Shown one piece after another: positions 45,149-57,584 of a DNA stretch of 64,000 nt (positions within the stretch are counted from its first letter, which is position 1; each line of letters opens with the position of its first letter). The notes beneath the pieces are model-generated. The model searched no databases, had not been told where the DNA came from, and worked only from the letters and a program-made list of their open reading frames with translations. The DNA is taken from contig SCFE01000038.1 of NCBI GenBank assembly GCA_004352715.1, positions 1,827,667 through 1,891,666 on the forward strand. The letters are read 5' to 3'. This DNA is from Hofstenia miamia (taxonomy: Eukaryota > Xenacoelomorpha > Acoela). The translations under genes were made by a program, and so were the position numbers.

Positions 45149-45470
45149 TCAATTTTTTGCTATTTCACCTGAGACTTTTCTTGCAACTTCAACAGAAGGA
45201 ACCTTTGAAAACATGTCTTCCTGCGTTTTCTGTTTTTCTTGTCCACCTGATTTAGAATACACTTTTCTTAAGACTGAAAGTGTTGTTGACCATGCAAAGT
45301 TATTTATATGGAGTTCTGATTGCTTATATGTTTTCACTTAATTGTCAAATGACGCCAGAAATGTTAATAAATGTAGTACTGAAGATACCTTGTAATTATG
45401 CTCTTCTTTATAATTACGAATAAAGACAACAAGATTTTGTGGGAATGACATTTCTTTTGTTGATTTAATG
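45149..45470 (-). other. Possible further exons of the zinc-finger gene
   Basis: Two adjacent minus-strand open stretches, MSFPQNLVVFIRNYKEEHNY... and VKTYKQSELHINNFAWSTTL...ARKVSGEIAKN, lie in the same frame separated only by one TAA. They read like protein, with balanced composition and no repeats, but I could not place convincing splice sites joining them to the exon at 45575-45901. They could be a 3' continuation, a second gene or a relic. Confidence 0.35.
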
Positions 45471-45574
45471 ACTTATAAAAATTTTTTCCTAGAAATCGTC
45501 AACTGTTTTTCTATACTTCCATCAGCTTGTTTAGAAAATAACAAGATTTCTTTTGTAAAAATTAAATTCATCTA

Positions 45575-46116
45575 TTATTTTTTTATTTTTTTCTGCATGG
45601 GCGTATCTGATAAGAAATATCTTCTCACATCAGGTAGCAATAGTTTGTGATTTGCGGTATCGGTAATCACTGTTAATTGTGTTTTGCATTTAATTCTATG
45701 TCGACTTCTGTTTTTAAACCGCAATTTACAACTTGGACATTCCAAAATGGTCCTGAGATTATTAGTTCTGTAAAATGAAAGCAAATATTTGCGGTCTGAG
45801 AAGGAAACATTTCTATGTGCCCGTATATGATTTCTGATTTTTTCAACAGCCTTATTGCAAATTACACAAGTAACTTTTTTTGAAGGTTTATTTCTTTGGT
45901 TCTAAAATTGAAAATCATTAAAGATAATATAAAGAGCGCCTTACCGAAGTTTTTTCAACTCTTTTTCTTAGTGACTGCCTAGATGTTGAAGGTTTATTCA
46001 CAGGATCATCCGGGATTGAGATGTCTATTTGCTAATTATATTAATATATAATTATTCATTAAAAAAATGCAACATACTGTAAGAATATCTTCATCACTTT
46101 CATTTGTGAATTCCAT
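45575..46116 (-). CDS. Three-exon gene for a small protein with two Cys/His fingers
   Basis: Exons on the minus strand: 46078-46116 (ATG at 46116), 45945-46031 and 45575-45901, with introns of 46 and 43 bp (GTATGT...ATTAG and GTAAGG...TTTTAG). Every junction is phase 0 and the 150-codon product has no internal stop. N-terminus acidic (MEFTNESDEDIL), then basic linker (SRQSLRKRVEK), then two fingers of equal spacing: C54-C57-H67-H71 (CVICNKAVEKIRNHIRAH) and C97-C100-H110-C114 (CPSCKLRFKNRSRHRIKC). Both are CX2C-X9-HX3(H/C), so probably nucleic-acid binding, but I do not recognise the family. It may be a host gene or the N-terminal part of a mobile-element protein. Confidence 0.6.
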
Positions 46117-46750
46117 CTAAAACACACAAATTCCTTAAATATAGTGATTTCGGGGAAAATAGACTTATAAAGTTAATCAGAAGCGTATTTTATATCAAAA
46201 ATTAATTAAATTTTTTGAAATATAAATTTACAATTAAAAAAATAACTTGCTTTAAATACATTATTCAAAAGAAAAAATGTATAATGTGAAGAATTTAATA
46301 TATTAGCCTGTTAACAATATGTATCATAGACTCAACAATTTGCACCTCACAGTATCAAACTTAACAATAAATATCTAAATATACACTCTGTGCATACAAT
46401 TATACAAATCGCCCGTCTACCTAATCATTTTGTACGGAACGCCCTTAATTTGACTGTAAATCTAATCAATTTTTATACCAGACGCCCGCATTCCTAATAA
46501 TTTTGTACACATCGCTCTGAATTCTCATGGATTTTGGGCCTCATATAGTCGCTGAAAAGTAATTAGCAATGTTGAGATTAAGAGGCAATGTGGGAAAATG
46601 CTAAAAAAACACCCTAGTAAAAGTTTCAGCTCAATTGATTAAAAACAAAGGTGTTAATTGGAAAAGGGCGCCTCGTATAAAGGGAAGAGGGCGTTTGGTA
46701 CAACTTTCACCCCATTTTCAGCTACCAAACGCCCGTAATTCTTTTAATAA
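46117..46750. other. AT-rich region with CGCCC-bearing short repeats
   Basis: Between 46400 and 46735 the text (C/T)GCCCG.(A/C)T..CTAAT.ATTTTGTAC recurs imperfectly (about 46410, 46485 and 46730, with partial copies). Nothing coding. Confidence 0.35.
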
Positions 46751-46755
46751 TAATA

Positions 46756-47317
46756 TTGGGTTGTCGGAAAAGTTCCCGCGGTTTTTAAAAGACGAAATAA
46801 ATAAACTCTAAAATAGAACATTTATTTAAAACAAAGAAATTCATCTAATCAAAATAGTTTCCACCATTATCTATGACACTCTTCCAGCGTTTTGGAAGGA
46901 CATGGATGCCTTTCTTGAAAAAATCAGCCGATTGGTTAGTGAAAAACGCATCGAGCCATTCTTTTAAATCGTATTCATTATCAAACTGGTGACCTTTCAT
47001 CGCATTTGAAAGGGATCGAAACAGGTGGTAATCAGTTGGAGCGATATCAGGACTGTANTTCAAGATGAAAGAATCAAACAAGTTACTAAAGATGAAACGA
47101 AGTGATTCAAGACAAAGGAAAGCGAACTTATATGCGATCCATTGACCAATCCGCGACGACCACGTCTTGTTTATTAAAACAAGACGCCATTTTGAACGGT
47201 TAAGGTGGAAACTATTTTGATTAGATGAATTTCTTTGTTTTAAATAAATGTTTTATTTTAGAGTTTATTTATTTCGTCTTTTAAAAACCGCGGGAACTTT
47301 TTCGACAACCCAATAAT
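46756..47317. mobile_element. mariner relic arranged as a foldback of two 3' ends
   Basis: 46756-46865 and about 47207-47317 are inverted copies of the same mariner 3' end, including the TTGTCGGAAAAGTTCCCGCG terminus and the last codons of the transposase. On the minus strand 46845-47057 encodes SPDIAPTDYHLFRSL, with the third Asp of DD34D mariners, to GNYFD and stop. A single n at 47058 lies between the arms, so the symmetry may be a join of two copies rather than one real foldback. Confidence 0.65.
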
Positions 47318-48841
47318 AATGAATGACTTTATTTAGCCGTATTTAGAAGTTTTAAGAACAAAAAGCAATAATCTTTATAAAAAAATAATAAATTGTAGTT
47401 GGAGAAAGAGCAAAGAATATTAGCCTGAATTTGCCACTAATTATGGTTAGCACTAGGGGTAGAACTTCAATTAAGCTTAATATTAGCTAAAAGAAAAATA
47501 ATTGGCAATTCCTAATTGAGATTAATTGAATATTAAAATCATATTACAAAGAGATAGGTTATGAAATTTTATTCGAATAAATGAACATCGTATGTAATAA
47601 AGTTTGATTGATTACATTTTTTGTTCTAAGATGTCTCGGAATTGTTAAAAATGTTATTATCATAGAGTTATTCAGTACACATCGAGTAGTATTAGAATTG
47701 CGTTGACAGCATTTGAAGTCATAGTACAGTACCACTACAAAATGGTCTACACTAATAATGGTACTATTGAGCACATAAATTTTGATTCATAAAGATAGTT
47801 TATAGGGTATGTTAATTTAAATAGCAGGTTTCGAGTAGATTGACTTCTAAAATATACGAAAAATTTATATTTGTTTTCTATGGATTCCTAGTTTAGGACA
47901 AAATTATTCAAGGGTTATTTTTAATTAATTTTAATCATAAAACTAATAGAATTAACAAAGCTTTAGCGTAAGTCATACTCTTCTATAAAATTGTAATAAA
48001 CTATTTCAATTTTACATTGTAATTTAATGTAAATTAAAAGTTAATATAATAGTACACAACAAAATTAAAATANAACCGCGGGAACTTTTTCGACAACCCA
48101 ATAATAATGAATGACTTTATTTAGCCGTATTTAGAAGTTTTAAGAACAAAAAGCAATAATCTTTATAAAAAAATAATAAATTGTAGTTGGAGAAAGAGCA
48201 AAGAATATTAGCCTGAATTTGCCACTAATTATGGTTAGCACTAGGGGTAGAACTTCAATTAAGCTTAATATTAGCTAAAAGAAAAATAATTGGCAATTCC
48301 TAATTGAGATTAATTGAATATTAAAATCATATTACAAAGAGATAGGTTATGAAATTTTATTCGAATAAATGAACATCGTATGTAATAAAGTTTGATTGAT
48401 TACATTTTTTGTTCTAAGATGTCTCGGAATTGTTAAAAATGTTATTATCATAGAGTTATTCAGTACACATCGAGTAGTATTAGAATTGCGTTGACAGCAT
48501 TTGAAGTCATAGTACAGTACCACTACAAAATGGTCTACACTAATAATGGTACTATTGAGCACATAAATTTTGATTCATAAAGATAGTTTATAGGGTATGT
48601 TAATTTAAATAGCAGGTTTCGAGTAGATTGACTTCTAAAATATACGAAAAATTTATATTTGTTTTCTATGGATTCCTAGTTTAGGACAAAATTATTCAAG
48701 GGTTATTTTTAATTAATTTTAATCATAAAACTAATAGAATTAACAAAGCTCTTCTATAAAATTGTAATAAACTATTTCAATTTTACATTGTAATTTAATG
48801 TAAATTAAAAGTTAATATAATAGTACACAACAAAATTAAAA
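47288..48841. repeat. Direct duplication of about 780 bp across a join
   Basis: 47288-48072 and 48074-48841 match almost base for base; the second lacks 17 bp present in the first (near 47957-47973). The single n at 48073 separates them and the second starts inside the mariner end. Neither contains a gene. Most simply, redundant contig ends or two alleles placed in series. Confidence 0.8.
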
Positions 48842-49785
48842 TAATTAAAAATATCTTTAATCTAATTTTAATTTTTTAAAAGATATTTCCAAACTTTGTT
48901 CTTTATTCATAATTTTCTAAAAGGAAATTCATAAAAAAAAGTTTAATATACATATTAGCTATATTTATTATATTCTTTCAACGCTTTTGAACAAAAGCTA
49001 AATTCAAAATCGTGATTACAATCATTTTAAAACAGCTTTTAATCAATATCATTGAATTAATTTAAGCATACAGTTATTAACAAAATACATCATATATATA
49101 TATATAAAAGCAACATAGATTTGTTGTAAGTACTAGTAAATGCGTGATTTCTATCAAACTCAACTGAATAACAAATAATTAATAGCAATATCTTACATTT
49201 TCTTCATTCTTTTTTGAGATATAAATAAATCACATTAGTTAAAATAAATTTTTAATATCATACTGCTGAGAGGGTTCATTAGAAATATTAAACAATTACA
49301 TTTCATTGCAATATATTATTCAATGCTATGTAATAAGATGAAATAAATTTTAAAAAATTAATTTGCTGAAAGATAAGTATACCATAAAGTAGTTTAAAAT
49401 ACTAGTAATCAGTTAATCACTACCAAACTTAGTGATTAAAAAGATAGTAATTTATTTAAAAAAAGCTGAGATATATCATACTTTTTCTTACTTATTTTCC
49501 TAAAATAAGAATAGTTGAAATATATTTTGTATACCATAATGACAGTGTTTAATATAACAATTCAACATTAGTTCATTTAATTTTCTATATAGATATAGTA
49601 GTCGGTTTGAATTTACAATATGTATTTCACCAAAGAATGCTAACTCATTAAATAAAATTCATTACTATGTAGGAAGATGGAATAACTTTACACACATTAA
49701 ATTTACTAAAAGATAAATATAACATAAATTAGCTTAGAATATTATTAATTACTTAATCACTACCAAACTTAATGATTAAATTGAA
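48842..49785. other. AT-rich region, nothing recognised
   Basis: Very AT-rich. Similar phrases (TACCATAAAGTAG / AACATAAATTAGCTTAGAAT, ...ACCAAACTTA.TGATTAAA) recur at about 49380 and 49715, hinting at an old 330-bp duplication. No coding signal. Confidence 0.4.
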
Positions 49786-49789
49786 AATT

Positions 49790-51125
49790 CATTAATAGAA
49801 AGTGAAGAGATAAATCTTACTTAATTTGTCAAGAAGGATAGAATGAGGGAGCCGTTCAAAAGCTTTAGGAATGTTAAAAAAAGGTAATGCAACCAGGATC
49901 ATTACGATCAGAGTGGAAATAGCAGTTTTCAATCGAAGTGAGCTGAGAAGTGGAGATGATGTGACGAATTTTAGGGGACACATAACGAAAGACAAGATGC
50001 TTAAAGATGATTTACAGCCAGGAAATAATAGCTATTGGATGATAAGAAGCGACTTGAGAGGGGGGGCTGATTGGATTTTAACAGTGGAGAGATCCAAGAT
50101 ATATTCCAGCAAGGCGGAAAATGCTTAGAGGAGCAAATATAAGGGAAGAGATGTTTTAAATGGATGGAAAGAGTTGAGGAAGTTTTGTGGATTACAAAGG
50201 ATGGGACGCCATCACGAAATCAAGGACCAGACAACTTGCAGGGCTTACGCATGAGGGAAATATGGGCGTTGAAGACAATGTCACACAAGCGAATCAGTGG
50301 GGAGGTGGCAGGAGGACCGGGACAGATAGAGACAGGATCAGAAAAATTCGAGGAGAAATAGGCATTGAAGAGATCACTCCAGATCCGAGTGAGCAGAAAG
50401 ATGGTTCCAATTCAAGCTGAGAGGTCATATTTGGAATGCAGGGAACGCAAGAAGGCATAAAAGTTTTGAAGAGATACAGATGAGAGGCTGGACAACAGAG
50501 ATTTTGTTGAGTTCCATGAAGTTGAATACGTCTTTTGTAAGAGAAGAGTTTTGAAGATTCGGAAGGACTGTAACGGCGTTTGAAAGATTCGAGTATATTC
50601 AAGGAGTGTACTGTAAGGGATGAGAAATAGAAAGGGAGAGAAATACGCTTTTTTCGATGACGAGGAACAAACGATTAAATAACTTTGTGAGGGAAGGTGT
50701 ATCAGTCATTAGCAAAGAAAGAGTCATTAAAAATGGGGACAGGTTGAAGAGATAGCAGCATTTAGAGATACAAAGTCACTGTTAGATCGAGTATATTTAG
50801 TAGTGGCAGGACAAGCAGAGGGGGTAATAGATTTGACAGACAGGCTGAAGTGAACAAATGAGTGATCAGACAGTTTAACCGGAACAGGGACAACAGAGGT
50901 GTCAAAAATACGATCAGGATGAGAGCACAAAACCAAGTCAAGGAGGGAGGAGTGGGAAGTAGGAGAAAATACCCGTTGTTCAAGAGAGTAGGAATCAAAA
51001 AGATCCAGAACAGCGGATTCATAGGCGTCATTAGAGTTAAGTTTATTCTAACAAACATTAGGAAGGTTGAAGTCACCACAGATGAGGAGGAGTGGGAAAT
51101 CAAAGTTGACGGGAGAGAGTGGTAG
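49790..51125 (-). mobile_element. LINE fragment: endonuclease end and start of reverse transcriptase
   Basis: Read on the minus strand from 51125. The C-terminal part of an APE-type endonuclease shows LVLCSHPDRIFDTSVV and KLSDHSFVHFSL (50840-50936; S-D-H is the catalytic His block). A long linker follows, then the first reverse transcriptase motif as PKAFERLPHSILLDKL at 49800-49870, where the catalytic Asp is Glu. The copy ends there. The last block matches the LINE at 26.9 kb (NAFDRLLQSILLDKL), so both belong to one family. Many frameshifts. Confidence 0.65.
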
Positions 51126-51654
51126 ACTGGTCATAAAATTACTCAAGCACGGATGAAAAATCAGCAAGGGGAATACGAAAAGGACTGCTGGAAAGAGGGT
51201 TGTAAACACAGGTATATAAAGAAAGTTTCGAAAATTCTTTATATTGAAGGCTTGAGGCTCAAAAATTTTTAGAGATAATTCTTTCTGATTTTTTGAATAT
51301 TTGAACAGTGTATATATTTAATACCATACACAATTTCATGCAGAAATATTCATTACAATTTTAATATGCGAAATTACTTCAAGAACTTCTGCATATATGC
51401 TACTTAATCTACATTATTTCTAAATTCTCTCTATTAAATTTTGAAAATTTATGATATAAGATCAAAATTACAATATACAAAATCGAATGTTCTTTGCAAC
51501 ATAAATATATGTGTATATATAAAAATATAGGTTTGTATAATAAGCCAACATCAAAATGTACAAAGTCAATTATAATATCTAATCTAAGTATATGTACATA
51601 TAAAAAATATACGTTTATATGATAGACAAAACTCAAAACATACAAAAACGAATG

Positions 51655-51707
<53 letters not shown>

Positions 51708-51905
51708 AAAAATATACGCTTTAATGACAGACAAAACTCAGAATATACAAAGACGAATAATAATATATAATTGTGGAATCAATTTGATCAAGCTTAATTA
51801 AGTATAAATAACTCGCAGATAAATATTTTTTTAAATAATTATTTAAGTATATACTTGGTTGAATAAATCCCTAGATGTAATACGTATATTTAAATAAATA
51901 TCATA
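51126..51905. repeat. AT-rich region with (TA)n microsatellite
   Basis: About 45 bp of (TA)n at 51661-51705. GATAGACAAAACTCA..ATACAAA.ACGAAT appears on both sides (about 51620 and 51725), a local duplication around the microsatellite. No gene. Confidence 0.6.
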
Positions 51906-51908
51906 TAT

Positions 51909-52520
51909 TTAATGGAAACAAATGAGCACAAAGTCTTTTTTGAAACAATGAGTTTTTCCAGACTCTCTGGATACAGTAATCATCTTTGTGTGAATATATA
52001 GCCAGTGACAGAGAAATTGCGCTCGCTTTCTTTGCTAAAATTTTGTTGAACAAACATTTTTCAAGCTATCAAGAACAGCCTTGGTGATTTTACAATATTT
52101 CCTCTAAAAATGTAAAGTATTGCTATATTTTGTCTACACTGTCATATTGGTGTAATTCTTAAATTCATTTTTCATTGGCGCGGGTATTGATGGTCTTGAA
52201 CTACATGTAGTTGCCATAGGGCAATCATCTATATCATCGAAAAAGCTTCTTGATTTCTTTTCTGGTGGTGGTTCGACTGTTGTTGGATTTCTTTCAGTAC
52301 TGCAGGAGGGCGAGTGCGGTATTAGAGACATAGATTTGAGATTAGGATGCAAAAGCATGCACCTAGCAGCATATCCCATGTACTGCACTAATATGTGTTT
52401 TCCATTGCCGACTACACACACTTTCCAAAAGTTTACATTGCACCAAAGTCATTATTGTCACCAGAAAGACAATATTTATCCATTCCAAAGTAAGTCACCA
52501 AAATCATGTGCAGATTAGGA
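51909..52520 (-). pseudogene. hAT transposase C-terminus (dimerisation domain)
   Basis: The minus strand at about 51920-52040 reads SKESERNFSVTGYIFTQR, a TGA, then LLYPESLEKLIVSKK, the S-E-R-x-F-S-x-x-G...R-x-x-L-x-P-E...L-K signature of the hAT dimerisation domain. Upstream, 52134-52421 gives the preceding linker (KKSRSFFDDIDDCPMA) in a related frame. The catalytic RNase H-like part and the BED finger are not visible. Fragment only. Confidence 0.6.
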
Positions 52521-53625
52521 ATTCCAGAATATTACGAAACTTAAAAAAATATTTACTTCCCTGAGAAAATCAACCAAAGTGCAGTGAATGCTAAAGACTA
52601 TATAATCAATGTATTGAAAATATAACATTTAAAATTTTTTAATGACATCTTACAATGTCTACCTAATTTAGTGTTTTCAAGTTCAGTGTTTGGATTTTTT
52701 ACAATAATGAAATTGAGAATATGGTGGACAAACTTACCATTAATTTATATGGATCGCACCGCGCTTGGGCGTAATTTTTTGGCAATGCCAATCTCTGATT
52801 AAAAATTCTCCATCATTAAATCTCTTCAAGAAATATTTTTTAAATGTTCTATAAAAACTAATAAAAAATTTTAATATAAATTATTTGTGTATCTGCATCT
52901 GCACAAATAAATAAAATACCTACGTATTAATTGTTGGAATTTATCAATTTCATTTTACATATTTAAAAAAATCGAGGTTTTTCCTTGAAAGACGATGGCA
53001 AAATGCAAAACTTGATGTTTTCTATATATCACTTTTTTCATTTTTTACTAAATTGAAATTGTGAATGCCGTTGTTGGTTTGGTAGTTTTTATTTGTAGGA
53101 ATAAAATTTCTTATTATAATTGATTGCATTTAGTTTTTATCACGATTTTTTATTTTAAGGACATTTTTATGACATTTAAATTTTTGTATAAATGTCCAAA
53201 TATAAAGTAAAGTGTGTTTTGGAAAAGAATAGAACTAAGGTTGTCATCCCACCAAAATAATTATCTTTACTTCTTTAAAGCATGGTCCCACCATTAGTGT
53301 TCAATCTGTATTGTGTCCTTCCTAACCTTACAATACAAAAATATGTTATAAAATTTAAATTTCAAGTGCTTTAATGCTTAGTAAAAATATTTATATAATT
53401 TTCAATTTTCTATATTTTTAAAATGTTACCATTTCAATTTGTGTTACATTAAAAGAAAGACAAAAGTATATATATATANNNNNNNNNNNNNNNNNNNNNN
53501 NNNNNNNNNNNNNNNNNNNNNNNNNNNNNNNNNNNNNNNNNNNNNNNNNNNNNNNNNNNNNNNNNNNNNNNNNNNNNNNNNNNNNNNNNNNNNNNNNNNN
53601 NNNNNNNNNNNNNNNNNNNNNNNNN

Positions 53626-53659
<34 letters not shown>

Positions 53660-53821
53660 ACTTAAATTGCAAGTGCTTTCAACATTTCCCCAAGTATTAA
53701 CATTTTTTCGCCCCTTTCTTTTAATTAATTTTTCATCTCCTCTATTATTAGTTTTTGTTGTTTTATTTTTTTTCTAAATTTTCAACTTTCTTTTGCATCT
53801 TTTCTTTCTAAAAATATATTA

Positions 53822-53856
<35 letters not shown>

Positions 53857-55470
53857 TATATATAAATATATAGTTCAATATATCTTCCACAATATAAATA
53901 AAATGTACTTTATTCTACATACAATTGAATTTAATATATTCTTAGTATGTAAAAAAGGTTATATAATCAGGAAATTATTTCAGGCCAATTCTTAAAAAGA
54001 AATTTATTTGTTCTCTGAATAGATAACTCGATAGGAAAATTTCTTTACTAATATTAATATTCATTCCTATATTTATCCTTCACTTAAATGAAATCAAAAA
54101 TCATTATCCATAGAATTGTAAATATATTGTAGCCATTTTTTCTGTAAATAAATAATATGGTAATTTATGCTACATGTTTTTACAATGACTGCTTTTCTCA
54201 CCACTTTTAAACATTTTTAAACATTTAATATGAATTTTAATTTAGTGAAACACTAGTAAAAGTTAGAAATATATTAAATATTCTAGCCTTAATTTTAAAA
54301 GCATGACAGCATTTCAACATATTGATTCCGCTAGTGACAATTGTTTTATAAAAAATATTATGTTTACAATGTTGCGATGCAGGATATTTCAAATTTTTAC
54401 AAAATTATTGAAAATTGAAGATGCTAAATTTTGTTCATCACGTGATTTAAGAATACGAAACATCTAATTAGCCTAAACGATTAAGAAATTATGGAAGCGT
54501 TATTGTCAATTAGATGCCACATAATTCTCTACCACAAATTATTCTAATCACTATAAAAATTATTGGCCTCTCAAAATTAAGATAAAGCAATGACAATTGT
54601 TTATTAAAATACTTTAAAATGCAAAGATATTTCAATCAAAATGTCTTTTAAGATATTATATGAACAAATTCAATTTTATGAAAATAAATGTAAATCATTC
54701 AATTTGTAAAAAACTAAATACTAGTATTGTGTGAAAAAACATCTTCAAAAATTCATACTTTAATTAAATTTCAGGAGATATCAAAATATATACATGAAAG
54801 GTAAAATATCTATTTGTTTTTACCTTCTCAACACTTCTCAAACCATATGTAAAGGATTAATCTTCTAAATATAAATAAATATCACCAATACGATAAAATC
54901 ATGAAAAACATCTTATTGAAAATTATTATATAATAGAAACTCTTAAAATCTAAATAATATTCTCTTAGAAATTCATTAATTTTTCACTAATTTTTTTGTC
55001 TGCATAACATTTAATACAAGACTTAAAAAAAGTCATTACATCAATGTCTGCTGATTACAAATTTTTATATTGTAAAACACTAAACAAAATAAACTATGGT
55101 ATTAATGCCTTCTGCTTCGAAACAGTTGTGCACTATTAGCACAAAGTTAATGGTAACAAGGAGATCCTCCAAATTGACAATAACAATTGTTTTCCCAAAT
55201 TGTTAAGTTTTCAAGTTCCCAAATACCCAAGAGAAAATTTCCCATACTTTTCTCAATCCCTAATCCAAACATCCGCCTGAAAACCTATGCAAGACAGCAA
55301 GCTTGAAAATGTGTGAATTGGTGATATTGAAATTGATCTAGATTTGTAAAATGGGCAGTTATCAGAGTGCAATCATATTCAAATGGTTTGATCAAAATCG
55401 TTATTTACCGGTGGACATCAAATAGTCACTATTTCGCAATATTTCAGCGAAGTTTTTCGCAATTGAAGAC
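52521..55470. other. AT-rich gap-bearing region, nothing coding recognised
   Basis: Contains (TA)n at 53470-53478 and 53626-53656 around a gap, and another (TA)n-rich run at 53822-53872. Splice-like and ORF signals are weak. No element ends identified. Confidence 0.45.
53479..53625. other. Assembly gap (147 n)
   Basis: Run of n inside a (TA)n microsatellite; the microsatellite is the likely cause. Confidence 0.95.
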
Positions 55471-55471
55471 T

Positions 55472-56050
55472 TTAAGTATTTACATCATTGTATACAGTAG
55501 CTGTGAGGAATAAATCATTTAAATTTAAAGTAAGGTCAATACCCAAAACTGATGGTTCTGGCATAATGCATTGATTCAGAATGCTTTCAATTTGAAAATC
55601 AGTATAGAGCGCAATGACTGGCACATGATTTTTCGAAAAGGTGATATATAGTCATGTTGATATCTTCCTGGATGTTATCCACGAAATTTCCAGTTAAGAA
55701 ATCAGCTGGTTGCATTCTTGCAATATGTCTATGATTATATATTTGCTGCAAATCTCGTGCACATGTATTAACACCTTCAGTTTTACATAATTCCAAATAC
55801 ATTTCAGAGGGTTCCTTGTTAGCATTAATAGATAATTTTTTCTTTTCAATAGAATCTTTCTGTGTTCGAACATGTGGTAAAATACTATTGGAATTACCAT
55901 GAGGAGCAAACGTCTGAAAACTTCCCAAATCCATTATATTGTTATTGCAGTCACTATCCGCATATTCAATCAAAGCATTTCGGTAGTGCTCAAAATCGAA
56001 TTTTTCTGTCACATGATCTTTAACTAATAAATTCGGAAGATGAAGATGTT
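55472..56050 (-). pseudogene. Transposase-like fragment (possible MULE-type, PHGNS family)
   Basis: The minus-strand frame 55599-56049 contains FAPHGNSNSILPHVRTQKDS, KEPSEMYLELCKTEG and ARDLQQIYNHRHIARM. After a frameshift at about 55595 it continues with SVLGIDLTLNLNDLFLTATV (55500-55560). The order P-H-G-N-S, R-x-x-Q-x-x-N-x-R, V-L-G-I-D-x-T-x-N is one I associate with a metazoan family of transposase-like proteins in which the GIDTTFN Asp is catalytic. The remainder of a transposase is missing. The family name is uncertain; a database search would settle it. Confidence 0.45.
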
Positions 56051-56393
56051 ATTGACAATGTCAAAAACTTCCTTTGAACAATTGGGTAATGGCGTTGTCC
56101 ATGTACCACATTAATAACTATCTCTAAACACGTTTTAAAATAAAATTATGAATGATTAATGATTCAATAATAGCACACTTTAAAATGCGAAATAGACCAC
56201 ATAAAAAACTCATCATGCATATTCAGAACTACTCCAGTAAAATGGGAGTGGCCATACAGTGGTATTATTACAAATTTTTTATTTCGATAAGATTTATTTT
56301 TTAAAAAATAATTGCAATAAAAAGGAAAAGTTTTAATTTTGTATGTGCCTAATATGCTAAGTGTATAGCAATTCCCTGAATTCTTCTAAATTA

Positions 56394-57120
56394 AAACATA
56401 AATGTAGTCAGTGCTTTCTCTATTCAAGTCCATTTTATCACGTTCAGAATGAAAAAAATCTTTTCTAACTTCAAATTCAACTTCGCTGTTGCTTAGAATG
56501 TTCATTACTAAAAAATGAAGACAATTATGGAAACGCACAAAGCAATAATTAAAAGGTTAAATTGATGAATTAATAACTGAAACATTTACTTGCGCATGTT
56601 TTCAAGCAGTGTGATCGATATTTTGAAAATTAAATAATAATCGTCATCGATTGTAATGACGTCACTCACCATTTTGGCAGGTTTTAAAGATACCGTTGTC
56701 AAGTTATTAATTTCAGGCAAAGCCTTTGACAGATTATCAAATAGTCCTTCATGCAAGCCTTCTGAAATAGAATGTTTACACATTAGAATCGAAAATCATT
56801 TTTAAAATCAGATATTTTGTATTTTGATGAATTGCTTATAAAATCCCCAAGAGCATCAAAACTGCGGTCTGTAGTGGACAGGGAAGTAAATAACCATTTC
56901 TCTAAAGACTCATCTGATGCGATTTTGGTAGGAGTAGAGCATCGTTGCTGTGGAATTTGATCACTAAAGACAGCTAGTTCTTGAAAAATACCAAAATTAC
57001 ATGTATCAGAAATTAGACTTTATAGAAGAATCCAACACTTGACTCTCTATTAAAGCTATGCGGTTAAAAACAGTGTCTGAATTTAGCTGATCAAAATACC
57101 GTCTTTTCATTGGCAAAACC
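56394..57120 (-). other. Minus-strand exon-like open stretches of unknown function
   Basis: Three segments look coding. 57010-57120 starts MKRRYFDQLNSDTVFNRIAL. 56800-56980 reads DQIPQQRCSTPTKIASDE and EKWLFTSLSTTDRSFDAL. 56586-56783 follows TTCTATTTCAG and reads EGLHEGLFDNLSKALPEI. A fourth (56394-56507) starts MNILSNSEVEFEVRKDFF after TTTTTTAG. Acceptors are good but I could not set all donors and phases, so no single gene model is offered. They may be the N-terminal exons of the transposase-like gene at 55.5 kb. Confidence 0.35.
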
Positions 57121-57584
57121 TAGCATGAAAAGTGCATCAAATACATAGCATCTAAAATTTATTGGTGTTTCACAAAGCTTAATCACAATTTGTATTATAA
57201 TATATAGACAAACAGTAAATAGAACATTAAATATTAAGTGAATGTTAAGATGCATTCTAAGTACCTTGTGCTATTAATTTTCAACCTGAAATTGCAAATA
57301 TAAATCAATTAGGCAAAACAAAAACAAAAATTATTTATTATGGTGTTTGTGGTTTTTGAACTCACTAATAATCATGGTCAGTCAATCTATGTATGGATTT
57401 AATTAAATAGATATGCTGAACTAATGTCAGCGAGTCCGCTCATTTCAGTTTATCAATTTCCAGGGATTTACAATCCCAACTCAAAGCATTTTCCATACAG
57501 TAATATGGGGGTAACTTTATTCCATGCCGCGAGCGTTTTGATTGGTCGAAAATTGCTCGCGGCATGGAATAAAGTTATCTAAGT

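Noticed and set aside
50294-51125. + strand ORFs at 49871-51125 as genes
   Set aside because: They are antisense to the minus-strand LINE, whose endonuclease and RT blocks are recognisable.
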